A DNA stretch of 64,000 bases from Neisseria sp. (GCA_030528455.1 JAUMYW010000002.1:1-64000), one strand, 5' to 3'; counted from the first letter of the stretch, positions 36,678-45,744 are shown. A program made the numbers and translations. The notes: generated by a model not told the origin, from the sequence alone.

Positions 36678-37309
36678 CACGGCGCCAGCCGCTCTTTAAT
36701 CCACAAGCCGTCTGCAAGGCGGTAGCGGATACGGTCGTGCAGACGGCTCGGGCGGCCCTGCCAGAACTCCGCATAATCGGGAAGCAGCACGAAACCGCCC
36801 CAATGCGGCGGACGCGGCACGTTCAACGGATGTTTCACACCGAATGCGGCGGCACGTTTGAGCAGCACGCCTTTATCGGCAATCACACTGCTCTGCTCGC
36901 TCGCCCACGCCCCCAGGCGGCTGGTGTAGGGGCGCGAAGCGAAATAAGCGTCCGATTCCGCCTCGGGCAGTTTTTCCACCCGCCCCTCAAAACGCACCTG
37001 CCGTTCCAGTTCCGGCCAGAAAAACGTCATCGCGGCAAAGGGATTTTCGGCCAGAGCCCGCCCTTTGCGGCTGGAATAATTGGTGAAAAACACCAAGCCG
37101 CGCGCGCTCACTTCTTTGAGCAGCACCATTCGGGCAGACGGCCTGCCGTCCGCGCCTGCGGTGGCGACATTCACCGCCGTCGGCTCGCTCGCTTCCGCTG
37201 CTACGGCTTCGTTCAGCCAGATTTCCAACTGCGCCAGCGGACAGGCCGCACAGTCGGCTTCCGACAATTCGCGCTTGCTGTATTCCGCGCGTATATCGTG
37301 CAGATTCAT
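36677..37309 (-). CDS. pdxH: Pyridoxamine/pyridoxine 5'-phosphate oxidase
   Basis: A 210-residue FMN enzyme that makes pyridoxal phosphate. Characteristic segments: [23 protein letters not shown] (FMN phosphate binding), [38 protein letters not shown], and the C-terminal [30 protein letters not shown] signature region with closing LAP. TAGGAGACAGAA precedes the ATG. First gene of pdxH-thiD. Confidence 0.97.
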   Translation of the reverse strand: MNLHDIRAEYSKRELSEADCAACPLAQLEIWLNEAVAAEASEPTAVNVATAGADGRPSARMVLLKEVSARGLVFFTNYSSRKGRALAENPFAAMTFFWPELERQVRFEGRVEKLPEAESDAYFASRPYTSRLGAWASEQSSVIADKGVLLKRAAAFGVKHPLNVPRPPHWGGFVLLPDYAEFWQGRPSRLHDRIRYRLADGLWIKERLAP

Positions 37310-37428
37310 TTCTGTCTCCTAAATTTCCAAACATTCCCGCCTATCCGCCCCTACACTTTCAAACCTGTGCGCGTTTTTGTTTTGCACTTTTCATGCCGTC
37401 TGTCTGCAGACGGCATCGGCGGCTGTTT

Positions 37429-37932
37429 TTAATCGCGCAGGCTGATTTTGTCGGACTGCGGCACTTCGTGCGGATTGAGGCGGGCGTTGTCTTCCTGTCC
37501 CAGGCCGACCAGCTTTCTGAGCCGCGTCATATAGACGTTTACGTCCAGTCCGCGTCCGAAACGCTGCGCTTCCCAGACGGTTTCGGCCAAGGCTTCCATC
37601 ATTTCGTGTTCGGCGCGCACCCAGTCTCCGCTGTAACGGCCGCACAGGGTTTCGTGGATTTTCCGGATACCAGGCGGCTGGTCGATGGCGGCCTGTTCCT
37701 GAATGGAAAGATGCAGCGACATATGCAGAAAGGGGTTTTCTTCGCCGTCTTCGGGTGTCCAGGTTTTGTCTAGATAGTCTTCGACATTATCCAAAACTCG
37801 GGCGTATTCCTGATGGGCTTCGATAATCCGCAAAGCCTTTTGCTGCAAGGCGTTCAGTTGCAGCGGGACGAAACGCTGCCGCCAGACATCGGCGAAAAAG
37901 CGGCGCACGTCTTGGGTGTTTACGTCGTACAT
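37429..37932 (-). CDS. DUF1841 family protein
   Basis: 167 residues from the ATG at 37932, preceded by AGGGAAG. The pattern fits DUF1841: TQDVRRFFADVWRQ, IIEAHQEYARVLDN and NPFLHMSLHLSIQEQ, then a conserved RYSGDWVRAEHEMMEALAE and CL-type C-terminus. Cytoplasmic, function unknown, widespread in beta-proteobacteria. It lies 55 bases downstream of trmB on the same strand with a DUS hairpin between (37951-37975). Confidence 0.85.
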   Translation of the reverse strand: MYDVNTQDVRRFFADVWRQRFVPLQLNALQQKALRIIEAHQEYARVLDNVEDYLDKTWTPEDGEENPFLHMSLHLSIQEQAAIDQPPGIRKIHETLCGRYSGDWVRAEHEMMEALAETVWEAQRFGRGLDVNVYMTRLRKLVGLGQEDNARLNPHEVPQSDKISLRD

Positions 37933-37987
37933 GGTCTGCTTCCCTGCAATGCCGTCTGCACCTTCCGCAGACGGCAGCGTTTTGTTT

Positions 37988-38701
37988 TTATTTTTTCTTG
38001 AAAACCAAGTCCCAAACGCCGTGTCCCAAACGTTTGCCGCGCGCCTCGAATTTGGTTTCGGGGCGGTAGTCGGGCGTGGGCGCGTAGTCTTGCGCGGTGT
38101 TTTCCAGTTCGGCAAAACCGCTTAACACTTCGAGCATCTGCACGGCATATTCTTCCCAGTCGGTTGCCAGATGGACATAGCCGCCGCTTTTCAGCTTGGG
38201 CAGCAGACGGGCGACAAACGGCGTTTGAATCAGACGGCGTTTGTGGTGGCGTTTTTTGTGCCAGGGGTCGGGAAAAAAAATATGAATGCCGTCCAAAGAA
38301 CCGTCCGCCAGCATATTGTCTACCACTTCCACCGCATCGTGCCGCATGACGCGGATATTGCCGATGCCGTTTTCTTCAATCAGTTTCAACAGATTGCCCA
38401 CGCCCGGGCCGTGTACGTCTATCGTGAGAAAGTCTTTTTCCGGCAGACGGCGGGCGATTTCGGCGGTGGCCGTTCCCATACCGAAGCCGATTTCCAGAAT
38501 TTTCGGCGCGTTTCTGCCGAACAGCTCGTCCAAATCGGCTGCGCCGTCCTGATAATCGGCACCGAACTGCGGCCACAGCGTATCGATGGCGCGCTGCTGG
38601 GCGGCGGTCATATGGCCTTGCCGCAGAACAAAGCTGCGGATGCCGCGTTTGTGTTCGGTTTCATCGGCGTGCGCGCCGTTTTCGTGAGCGATTTCTTCCA
38701 T
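37988..38701 (-). CDS. trmB: tRNA (guanine-46-N7)-methyltransferase TrmB
   Basis: 237 residues. SAM motif I is EIGFGMGTATAEIAR (about residue 71). Further typical segments are HGPGVGNLLKLIEENGIGNIRV, IFFPDPWHKKRHHKRRL (substrate-binding motif) and ATDWEEYAVQML. It forms m7G46 in the tRNA variable loop. The ATG at 38701 has a purine-rich ACCGGAAAA upstream. Divergent from cca across a short gap. Confidence 0.96.
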   Translation of the reverse strand: MEEIAHENGAHADETEHKRGIRSFVLRQGHMTAAQQRAIDTLWPQFGADYQDGAADLDELFGRNAPKILEIGFGMGTATAEIARRLPEKDFLTIDVHGPGVGNLLKLIEENGIGNIRVMRHDAVEVVDNMLADGSLDGIHIFFPDPWHKKRHHKRRLIQTPFVARLLPKLKSGGYVHLATDWEEYAVQMLEVLSGFAELENTAQDYAPTPDYRPETKFEARGKRLGHGVWDLVFKKK

Positions 38702-38862
38702 AATTTTTCCGGTTGGAGGCCGTCTGTCTGAAAAAAGAGAGAAAACGTGCAGACGGCAGTTGGCAAAGGGCGGTATTTTATACGAAAGCGGCGCGGCGGG
38801 CTATTTCGGGCGGCGGCTCGGCTATAATGGCGGTTTCGACAATTCGGAACAGGCGGAAAACC

Positions 38863-40101
38863 ATGCAGGTTTATTTGGTCGGCGGCGCGGTGCGCGATGC
38901 ACTGCTCGGACGGGAAACGAAAGACAGGGATTGGGTGGTGGTCGGTGCGGACGCGGCGGAAATGACGGCACGCGGTTTCACGCCCGTGGGCAGGGATTTT
39001 CCCGTTTTCCTGCACCCTCAAACACACGAAGAATACGCCCTTGCCCGCACCGAACGCAAAACCGCCAAAGGCTATGCCGGTTTCTCCTTTTACGCGGAAA
39101 AAGACGTTACGCTGGAACAGGATCTGCAACGCCGCGACCTGACCGTCAATGCGATGGCACAGGATGAGGACGGCAGGATTGTCGACCCCTTCGGCGGCCG
39201 GGCGGATTTGGCCGCCGGCGTTTTGCGCCATGTTTCGCCCGCATTTGCCGAAGACCCCGTGCGGATTCTGCGTACGGCGCGTTTCGCCGCGCGTTACGGT
39301 TTTTCCGTTGCTCCCGAAACCATGAATCTGATGCGGAAAATGGTGGCAGACGGCGAAGCGGCGGCTCTGGTGGCCGAACGGGTGTGGCAGGAACTGGCCA
39401 AAGGACTGGCGGAAGCACAGCCGCAAATTATGTTCGACGTTTTGCGCGAGTGCGGCGCACTGGAAGCAGTGCTGCCCGAAGTCGCCGCCCTGTACGGCGT
39501 GCCGCAGCCGCCCAAACACCACCCCGAAATCGACTGCGGCGTGCATACCATGATGGTGTTGCAGACGGCTGTGCGGGACGGTTTGTCGCTGGAAGAACGC
39601 TATGCCGCGCTGCTTCACGACTTGGGCAAGGCGCTCACGCCGTCTGAAAAACTGCCTTCCCACCACGGCCACGACATCGCGGGTGTGGCGGCGGTAAAAA
39701 ACGCAAACAGCCGCCTGCGCGTGCCGAAACATTGTGCGGCCTTGGCGGAGCTGGTCTGCCGCTGGCATATCGTGCTGCACAGCGCGGCGGAGCTGCGCCC
39801 CGCCACCGCTCTGGACGTTTTGCAGCGCACCGACGCTTTCCGCCGCCCCGAACGCTTCCGCCAAATCCTCAACGTCTGCCGTGCCGATGCGCAAGGCCGC
39901 TTGGGTTTCGAGTACGCCCCGTATCCGCAGCACGGCCACTGGCTGGAACTGCTGGCACTTGCAGACGGCATCGACACCGCCGCAATCGCCGCCGAATATG
40001 CGGCCGAGCCCAAAAACATCGCCGCAGCCGTCCAAAAAGCGCGGCTTGCCGCCATCACGCCGCAGCACGAAACCTTCCGCAAAACCTACCGTCGCCCCTG
40101 A
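38863..40101 (+). CDS. cca: Multifunctional CCA-adding tRNA nucleotidyltransferase
   Basis: A 412-residue class II CCA enzyme that adds or repairs the tRNA 3' CCA. The N-terminal nucleotidyltransferase domain has YLVGGAVRDALLG with the metal site KDRDWVVVG, and RRDLTVNAMA; then the template motif EDPVRILRTARF. A C-terminal HD phosphohydrolase domain (HHPEIDCGVHTMMV, LLHDLGK) is present, as in the long beta/gamma-proteobacterial type. The start at 38863 follows GGCGGAAAAC; a TATAAT at 38823-38828 is its likely -10 box. Confidence 0.96.
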   Translation: MQVYLVGGAVRDALLGRETKDRDWVVVGADAAEMTARGFTPVGRDFPVFLHPQTHEEYALARTERKTAKGYAGFSFYAEKDVTLEQDLQRRDLTVNAMAQDEDGRIVDPFGGRADLAAGVLRHVSPAFAEDPVRILRTARFAARYGFSVAPETMNLMRKMVADGEAAALVAERVWQELAKGLAEAQPQIMFDVLRECGALEAVLPEVAALYGVPQPPKHHPEIDCGVHTMMVLQTAVRDGLSLEERYAALLHDLGKALTPSEKLPSHHGHDIAGVAAVKNANSRLRVPKHCAALAELVCRWHIVLHSAAELRPATALDVLQRTDAFRRPERFRQILNVCRADAQGRLGFEYAPYPQHGHWLELLALADGIDTAAIAAEYAAEPKNIAAAVQKARLAAITPQHETFRKTYRRP

Positions 40102-40197
40102 ACCAGCCGTCTGCCCCTTTCGGACTGCCCCTCCGGTTGCCAAGCCCGGCAGCCCGCGTTATATTGCCCGTTTCGACCGCAGAATGAAGGCAGCATC

Positions 40198-40989
40198 ATG
40201 AACACCCGCGCCATTGCACGACACATCACCGAATGGCTGGCAGATTACGCCCGCCAAGCCCGCAGCAAAGGATTCGTTATCGGCGTTTCCGGCGGCATCG
40301 ATTCGGCAGTGGTATCCGCCCTCGCCGCCCGCACCGGTCTGGACGTTCTGCTGCTGGAAATGCCGATACGCCAAAAAACCGACCAAGTCGGTCGGGCACA
40401 GGAACACATCGCCGCCTTGCAGGCTGCATTTGGCAATGTCCGCAGCCTCCGCGTCGATCTGACCCCGACGTTCGAGCAGTTTGAACAAAGCGTCGGCAAA
40501 ACCGCCGATGCGCCGCAGATCGAGCAACTGGCATTTGCGAACAGCCGTTCCCGCCTGCGTATGCTCACACTCTATTATTACGGTCAGACAAATAATCTTT
40601 TGGTTGCAGGAACGGGCAATAAAATCGAAGATTTCGGTGTCGGTTTCTTCACCAAATACGGCGACGGCGGCGTCGATTTGAGCCCGATTGCCGATCTGAC
40701 CAAAACACAGGTCTACCGTCTGGCGGAAGAATTGGACATCGTCGAATCCGTCCGCACCGCCGTACCCACAGACGGCCTGTGGGACACCGAACGCACCGAC
40801 GAACAGCAGATGGGCGCAAGCTATCCCGAATTGGAATGGGCCATGAACGTACCTCCCGAAAAACAACCCGAGGACTTTTCCGGCCGCCAACGCGAAGTAT
40901 TGGCCGTTTACCGCCGTCTCAACGCCGCTGCCCAACATAAAATCCGGCCGGTTCCCGTTTGCAGCATTCCGCCCGAATGGCTGGAATAA
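40198..40989 (+). CDS. nadE: NH3-dependent NAD+ synthetase
   Basis: 263 residues. An ATP-pyrophosphatase that amidates deamido-NAD+. The PP-loop is SGGIDSAV (31-38); later segments VAGTGNKIEDFGVGFFTKYGDGG and LSPIADLTKTQVYRLA are diagnostic. There is no glutaminase domain, so ammonia is the direct donor. GAAGGCAGCATC precedes the ATG. A perfect DUS palindrome follows at 41000. Confidence 0.95.
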   Translation: MNTRAIARHITEWLADYARQARSKGFVIGVSGGIDSAVVSALAARTGLDVLLLEMPIRQKTDQVGRAQEHIAALQAAFGNVRSLRVDLTPTFEQFEQSVGKTADAPQIEQLAFANSRSRLRMLTLYYYGQTNNLLVAGTGNKIEDFGVGFFTKYGDGGVDLSPIADLTKTQVYRLAEELDIVESVRTAVPTDGLWDTERTDEQQMGASYPELEWAMNVPPEKQPEDFSGRQREVLAVYRRLNAAAQHKIRPVPVCSIPPEWLE

Positions 40990-40999
40990 AATGCAAAAT

Positions 41000-41015
41000 G
41001 CCGTCTGCAGACGGC
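41000..41015. repeat. Fused inverted DUS, 16-bp perfect palindrome
   Basis: GCCGTCTGCAGACGGC is two GCA-type uptake cores sharing their TGCA ends. The fusion is possible only because the 3' end of this core variant is self-complementary. It lies just after nadE. Confidence 0.8.
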
Positions 41016-41085
41016 CTTACATTCCCACAGCAGCCAACTTAGGCTACAATCCCCGATTTCCGAACATCACGCAGAAGGTTTTATC

Positions 41086-41961
41086 ATGTTAACAGGCAGC
41101 TTGGTCGCATTGCTCACTCCGATGCATTCTGACGGCAGCATCAATTACCGCGAATTGGAACAACTTATCGATTGGCATATCGAAAGCGGCAGCAACGGTC
41201 TGGTAATTGTCGGCACTACCGGCGAGTCGGCCACTCTGCCGGTCGGCGAACATCTCGCCGTTATCGAAGCAGCCGTCAGACACGCTGCCAAACGCATTCC
41301 GATTATTGCCGGCACCGGAGCCAACAACACGGTCGAAGCCATCGAACTGTCCAAAGGCGCGCAAAAAGCCGGTGCCGATGCCACCCTGTCGGTTGTTCCC
41401 TATTACAACAAACCGTCGCAAGAAGGCATCTACCGCCATTTCAAAGCAGTTGCCGAAGCTGCGGATATTCCGATGATTATCTATAATGTTCCCGGCCGCA
41501 CAGTGGTAAACATGGATAACGAAACCATTCTGCGTTTGGCCGAAATCCCCAACATCATCGGTGTCAAAGAAGCCAGCGGCGACATCGCCCGCGAAATCGA
41601 CCTCATCAACCGCGCTCCCGAAGGATTCGCCGTTTACTCCGGCGATGATCCGACCGGTTTGGCCTTTATACTGTGCGGCGGCCACGGCGTAATCAGCGTA
41701 GCCGCCAACGTCGCACCGAAAGAATTCGCCGATATGTGCCGTGCCGCACTGGCAGGCCGCCTGGAAGAAGCCCGCGCCTTAAACAAACGGCTGGTTCCCG
41801 TTTACGATGTGATGTTCTGCGAACCCAGCCCTGCCGCCCCGAAATGGGCCTGCCATCTGCTCGGCAAATGCGGTCCGCACGTCCGCCTGCCGATTATCGA
41901 ACTGAGCGGCAGCGGCAAGGAAACCGTTCTGAACGCATTGAAACGTGCCTCACTGATTTAA
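41086..41961 (+). CDS. dapA: 4-hydroxy-tetrahydrodipicolinate synthase
   Basis: A 291-residue TIM-barrel enzyme, the first committed step to lysine and meso-diaminopimelate. Schiff-base Lys161 lies in GVKEASGD; the triad residues Thr44 and Thr45 (VGTTGES), Tyr107 and Tyr133 and Arg138 (YNVPGR) are all present. AGAAGGTTTTATC precedes the ATG. It is followed after 18 bases by bamC, the same gene order as dapA-nlpB of E. coli. Confidence 0.97.
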   Translation: MLTGSLVALLTPMHSDGSINYRELEQLIDWHIESGSNGLVIVGTTGESATLPVGEHLAVIEAAVRHAAKRIPIIAGTGANNTVEAIELSKGAQKAGADATLSVVPYYNKPSQEGIYRHFKAVAEAADIPMIIYNVPGRTVVNMDNETILRLAEIPNIIGVKEASGDIAREIDLINRAPEGFAVYSGDDPTGLAFILCGGHGVISVAANVAPKEFADMCRAALAGRLEEARALNKRLVPVYDVMFCEPSPAAPKWACHLLGKCGPHVRLPIIELSGSGKETVLNALKRASLI

Positions 41962-41979
41962 CTTTTTGCAGGAGTATTT

Positions 41980-43107
41980 ATGAACTGCTTGAAACCGACC
42001 GCTTTAGTCTTTGCCGTTTTAGGCCTTGCCGCCTGCTCTTCCGGAAAACAATCCGTTCCGGAATTGGATTACCAGAGCAGCAACCGCAAAGTCGTCAATT
42101 TAGAAGTGCCTCCCGATTTGACCAACCCCAACCAAGGCAGTCTCTACCAACTGCCGGCCGGCAGCGGAGCGGTTCGCGCAAGCGACATCAACCGTATGCC
42201 GTCTGCAGCACAACATGCCTCCGCACAAGTACTGGCAGACGTTAAAGGGATCAGCCTGGAACGCGACGGTAACCAGCGTTGGCTCTCCGTTGCCGACAAA
42301 CAGCCAGCCGAAATCTGGCCTCTGCTGAGAGCATTCTGGCAGGAGAGCGGATTCACCGTCGACCGCGAAGAACCCGCCATCGGACAAATGGAAACCGAAT
42401 GGGCGGAAAACCGCGCCAAACTGCCGAACGACGGCATCCGCAGTTTGTTTGAAAAAGTCGGCTTGGGCGGTATTTATTCCACCGGCGAACGAGACAAATT
42501 CATTATCCGCCTGGAAGCCCGAAAAAACGGCGGTACCGACATTTTCTTCGCCCACAAAGGCATGAAGGAAGTTTATACCGACAAAAAAGAAGAACGTACA
42601 GTTTGGCAGCCGCGTCCTAATGATGCCAATCTGGAAGCCGCATTCCTGAGCCGTTTCATGCAGTATTTGGGCGCAGACCAGGCACAAATCGAGAAAGGTA
42701 CAGCAGCGACCGCAGCTCCTGACAGCAAAACCGCCGCATTGGCCAAAATCGAAGGCAGCAGCCTCTTACTCGAAGGCAGCCACGAACGAAACCGCCGCCG
42801 TACAGCCCTGGCACTTGACCGCATCGGTCTGACCGTTGTCGGACAAAACCAAGCTGCCGATGCTTTTTTGATTCAAGCCGCCCCAAGCGAAAGCGAAGCA
42901 GTCACCAACAGCAAGCCCGGTCTGCTTGACCGTATGTTCGGCAGCAGGAAAAAAGCGGGAAACAAAGTCAAACCGATCGAACTGATTGTGCACACCTCCC
43001 CTGTTGCAACAGGTACCCGCATCAATATCCTGAACCGGGACGGCAGCCCCTATAAAGGCCGGGAATTATCCGACTGGATCGGCAAACTGTACAAAGAACT
43101 GCGTTAA
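41980..43107 (+). CDS. bamC: Outer-membrane assembly lipoprotein BamC
   Basis: 375 residues with signal peptide and lipobox LAAC (Cys20). After it comes the long unstructured N-terminal stretch typical of BamC (NLEVPPDLTNPNQ), which packs against BamD, then two helix-grip domains (about 95-230 and 250-375). It is a subunit of the BAM complex that inserts outer-membrane proteins. GCAGGAGTATTT precedes the ATG. The operon position after dapA supports the call. Confidence 0.9.
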   Translation: MNCLKPTALVFAVLGLAACSSGKQSVPELDYQSSNRKVVNLEVPPDLTNPNQGSLYQLPAGSGAVRASDINRMPSAAQHASAQVLADVKGISLERDGNQRWLSVADKQPAEIWPLLRAFWQESGFTVDREEPAIGQMETEWAENRAKLPNDGIRSLFEKVGLGGIYSTGERDKFIIRLEARKNGGTDIFFAHKGMKEVYTDKKEERTVWQPRPNDANLEAAFLSRFMQYLGADQAQIEKGTAATAAPDSKTAALAKIEGSSLLLEGSHERNRRRTALALDRIGLTVVGQNQAADAFLIQAAPSESEAVTNSKPGLLDRMFGSRKKAGNKVKPIELIVHTSPVATGTRINILNRDGSPYKGRELSDWIGKLYKELR

Positions 43108-43112
43108 TCCCG

Positions 43113-43142
43113 ATATGCCGTCTGCACCCTCAGACGGCATAT
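43113..43142 (+). terminator. Inverted DUS pair after bamC
   Basis: ATATGCCGTCTG (43113-43124) pairs with CAGACGGCATAT (43131-43142), followed by TTTCC. Confidence 0.7.
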
Positions 43143-43312
43143 TTCCGAACAATCGAACATTTCCGCCCTGCTGCTGCCGTCCACAGATTCATGTTTACAA
43201 AACATCATAGTTTCTTGCACAAAACAGCAGAAAAACCGCTTGCACAGGCTGCTGAATTGGCTTACTCTGCGCAGCGTCTGCAAACCGCAGGCTTCACATA
43301 CAAGGAAAAGAA

Positions 43313-43585
43313 ATGAAACAAACCGGCACATTACTCTTGGCACTGGCTGCCTTGGCCGCCGGCCATACCGCTTCCGCAAAAGACATTCAAATCCAAGAAA
43401 ACTCTTCCGGACTGGCTGCCGAACAAAGCATCAATATCGCACGCACCGCCGTATCCATGGGTGTCAAAGAACCGCTGATTTTACGCAAATCGTCCGACGG
43501 TGTCAGCGTTTCCGGAACCGGCACGACCTCCTGCAATATCAAATTATCTGCCGATGCCAAAATTCTCGGCGTATCCTGCAAATAA
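43313..43585 (+). CDS. Small secreted/periplasmic protein, unknown
   Basis: 90 residues with a clear Sec signal peptide (MKQTGTLLLALAALAAGHTASA, cleavage after about residue 22). The mature part of about 68 residues has two Cys (SCNIKL and the terminal SCK) that could form one disulphide, and a Gly/Ser/Thr-rich middle suggesting beta structure. AAGGAAAAGAA precedes the ATG. Flanked by DUS hairpins on both sides, so it is its own unit. No family recognised. Confidence 0.7.
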   Translation: MKQTGTLLLALAALAAGHTASAKDIQIQENSSGLAAEQSINIARTAVSMGVKEPLILRKSSDGVSVSGTGTTSCNIKLSADAKILGVSCK

Positions 43586-43599
43586 TTCCGCATACCCCT

Positions 43600-43628
43600 G
43601 CCGTCTGCATCTTCATCGTGCAGACGGC
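43600..43628 (+). terminator. Inverted DUS pair after the small secreted protein gene
   Basis: GCCGTCTGCA (43600-43609) and TGCAGACGGC (43619-43628) form a 10-bp stem. Confidence 0.55.
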
Positions 43629-43671
43629 ATTCTGCTGCTTCCGCTATAATAAACTTTTTCCCGATTTTCCC

Positions 43672-43917
43672 ATGATGACCAAACGCCATTCCTTTTTGCT
43701 GCTGACTCTTCTGTTCACCCTGCTCTTCATCGGTCTGGTAACAGCCGGCAGCTATCTTCTTTCCGTCGAAAGCAGGCAGTTTGCCATTGCCGCTTTCCTG
43801 TTTGCCTTCGGCGCAGTATTCGGGCAAATCGCCAGCTTGGCATTTTTCTTACGCGAAACCGCACGAAACCGCGCCATTAGGGCCGCCTTAAACGAACAGG
43901 AGCAGGAAAATGTTTGA
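43672..43917 (+). CDS. Small two-helix membrane protein upstream of rdgB
   Basis: 81 residues: a basic N-terminus (MMTKRH), two transmembrane helices (LLLTLLFTLLFIGLVTAGS; FAIAAFLFAFGAVFGQIASLA) and a charged tail. A perfect TATAAT at 43645-43650 lies 21 bases before the first ATG and there is no Shine-Dalgarno, so the mRNA leader is very short. The end overlaps rdgB by 8 bases, which implies coupling. A longer in-frame start at 43240 would run through the preceding gene in another frame and is rejected. Confidence 0.65.
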   Translation: MMTKRHSFLLLTLLFTLLFIGLVTAGSYLLSVESRQFAIAAFLFAFGAVFGQIASLAFFLRETARNRAIRAALNEQEQENV

Positions 43918-44500
43918 ACAAATCGTCCTAGCCAGCAGCAACTCAGGCAAGTTGAAAGAGTTTGCTGCTTTGTTCGGCACCAAAAACATCAAAATTCTGC
44001 CACAATCACAATTCGGCATCCCCGAGTGCCCCGAACCGCATCATACCTTTTTAGAAAACGCACTCGCCAAAGCCCGCCATGCGGCCGGACGCAGCGGACT
44101 GCCCGCCTTAGCCGACGACAGCGGCATCTGCTTCCCCGCCTTAGGCGGAGCCCCCGGCGTATTATCGGCACGCTTCGCAGGAGAACCGAAATCCGATGCC
44201 GCCAACAATGCGAAAGCCTGCAAACAGCTGGCTGAACAAGATGACCGATCGTGCTATTATGTCTGCGTGCTGGTACTGCTTCGCCACGAACACGACCCGC
44301 AACCGATTGTAGCCGAAGGCATTTGGCGGGGCACCTGGCAGAATCAGGCCGCCGGCAGCAACGGCTTCGGCTACGATCCGCACTTTTTCCTATCCGAATA
44401 CGGCTGCACTGCCGCCGAACTGTCGGTCGAGCACAAAAATATCGTCAGCCACCGCGCACAGGCATTACAGCAGCTTCTTGCCAAAATCGACCGCCTCTGA
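43910..44500 (+). CDS. rdgB: XTP/dITP pyrophosphatase (RdgB/HAM1)
   Basis: A 196-residue house-cleaning enzyme that removes XTP, ITP and dITP from the nucleotide pool. Signature segments: VLASSNSGKLKEFAALF, TFLENALAKARHAA, LADDSGICFPALGGAPGVLSARFAGE and SNGFGYDPHFFLSEYGCTAAEL. CAGGAGCAGGAAA within the end of the previous gene provides the ribosome-binding site. Confidence 0.96.
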   Translation: MFEQIVLASSNSGKLKEFAALFGTKNIKILPQSQFGIPECPEPHHTFLENALAKARHAAGRSGLPALADDSGICFPALGGAPGVLSARFAGEPKSDAANNAKACKQLAEQDDRSCYYVCVLVLLRHEHDPQPIVAEGIWRGTWQNQAAGSNGFGYDPHFFLSEYGCTAAELSVEHKNIVSHRAQALQQLLAKIDRL

Positions 44501-44522
44501 TACCGCTTTCAAACAACAAACT

Positions 44523-44548
44523 GCCGTCTGCAGACATCTGCAGACGGC
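44523..44548. terminator. Inverted DUS pair between rdgB and lldD
   Basis: GCCGTCTGCAGA (44523-44534) and TCTGCAGACGGC (44537-44548) separate two convergent genes. Confidence 0.6.
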
Positions 44549-44562
44549 ATATTTAGCTTCCT

Positions 44563-45744
44563 TTAAAGAGATTTTCGAGGCAGAGGGTAAGTGCCGCTAA
44601 CCAAAATACTGCTGTCCACCTCCTGCAAATTACGGCGGCCGGTAAACGCCATCGTCAAATCCATTTCTTTATACAGAATTTCCAAAGCACGCGTTACACC
44701 GTCTTCACCGTACGCACCCAAACCATACAGAAAAGCCCGGCCGGCCATCATGCCGCGTGCCCCCAAAGCCCAAGCTTTCAACATATCCTGACCGCTGCGG
44801 ATACCGCTGTCCAGCCACACTTCCGTCCGACTTCCCACCGCCGACACAACATCAGGCAAAGCCTTAATGGAAGACAGTGCACCGTCAAGCTGCCTGCCGC
44901 CGTGATTCGAAACGACCACCGCATCGGCACCATATTTCACCGCCATTTCCGCATCTTCTGCTTCCATAACCCCTTTGACAATCAGCTTTCCGCCCCACAA
45001 GTCCTTAATCCGCGCCACATCTTCCCAATTCAGTCCCGGATCGAACTGTTCGGCCGTCCACGCAAACAGCGAAGACGCATCCCCCACATTTTCCGCATGG
45101 CCGACAATATTTCGGAAAGTACGCCGCTGCGTATGCAGCATATGCCAGCACCATTCGGGCTTCAAAGCCAGATTGAACCAGTTTTTCAGAGTAGGCTTGG
45201 GCGGCGCGGACAAACCGTTTTTAATATCCTTGTGCCGCTGTCCCAAAATCTGCAAATCAGCCGTCAGCACCAAAGCCGAACACTGCGCCGCCTTCGCACG
45301 CGCAATCAGATTTTCCATAAACTTGCGGTCGCGCATCACATAAAGTTGGAACCAAAACGGCTCAGGACTGTTTTCCGCCACATCCTCAATCGAACAAATC
45401 GACATAGTCGACAAAGTAAACGGGACACCAAACTTCGCCGCCGCACGTGCCGCCAATATTTCGCCGTCCGCACGCGTCATACCGGTTAAACCGGTTGGTG
45501 CAAGTGCCAAAGGCATTTTGACCTTATGCCCCAGCATTTCCGTTTCCAAAGAGCGGCCCTCCATATCCACCAGCACCGTCTGGCGCAACTTAATATCCGA
45601 AAAATCAGAGGTATTCTCACGATAAGTCGTCTGCGTCCACGAACCGGAATCCACATAATCGTAAAACATCTTAGGCATTTTCCGTTTCGCCACACGGCGC
45701 AAATCTTCAATACAGGTAATCCTGCTCAAATCTCGATGTTGCAT
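44563..45744 (-). CDS. lldD: FMN-dependent L-lactate dehydrogenase
   Basis: A 393-residue, membrane-associated respiratory enzyme that oxidises L-lactate to pyruvate. FMN alpha-hydroxyacid dehydrogenase fold: YDYVDSGSWTQTTYREN near the start, ALAPTGLTGM, FQLYVMRDR, and the active-site His in VVSNHGGRQLDG, then LDSGIRSGQDMLKA. The start at 45744 follows AAAAGGAAAAGAA. Host lactate is a major carbon source for Neisseria, which fits. Monocistronic. Confidence 0.93.
   Translation of the reverse strand: MQHRDLSRITCIEDLRRVAKRKMPKMFYDYVDSGSWTQTTYRENTSDFSDIKLRQTVLVDMEGRSLETEMLGHKVKMPLALAPTGLTGMTRADGEILAARAAAKFGVPFTLSTMSICSIEDVAENSPEPFWFQLYVMRDRKFMENLIARAKAAQCSALVLTADLQILGQRHKDIKNGLSAPPKPTLKNWFNLALKPEWCWHMLHTQRRTFRNIVGHAENVGDASSLFAWTAEQFDPGLNWEDVARIKDLWGGKLIVKGVMEAEDAEMAVKYGADAVVVSNHGGRQLDGALSSIKALPDVVSAVGSRTEVWLDSGIRSGQDMLKAWALGARGMMAGRAFLYGLGAYGEDGVTRALEILYKEMDLTMAFTGRRNLQEVDSSILVSGTYPLPRKSL

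Noticed and set aside
37391..37416. DUS dyad after the DUF1841 gene as a strong terminator
   Set aside because: The stem is clear (ATGCCGTCTG / CAGACGGCAT) but the loop is only four bases and no T run follows on the minus strand, so terminator function is doubtful.
38608..40143. 511-codon minus-strand frame opposite cca
   Set aside because: cca is unmistakable on the plus strand, and the minus frame is an antisense artefact that also runs into trmB.
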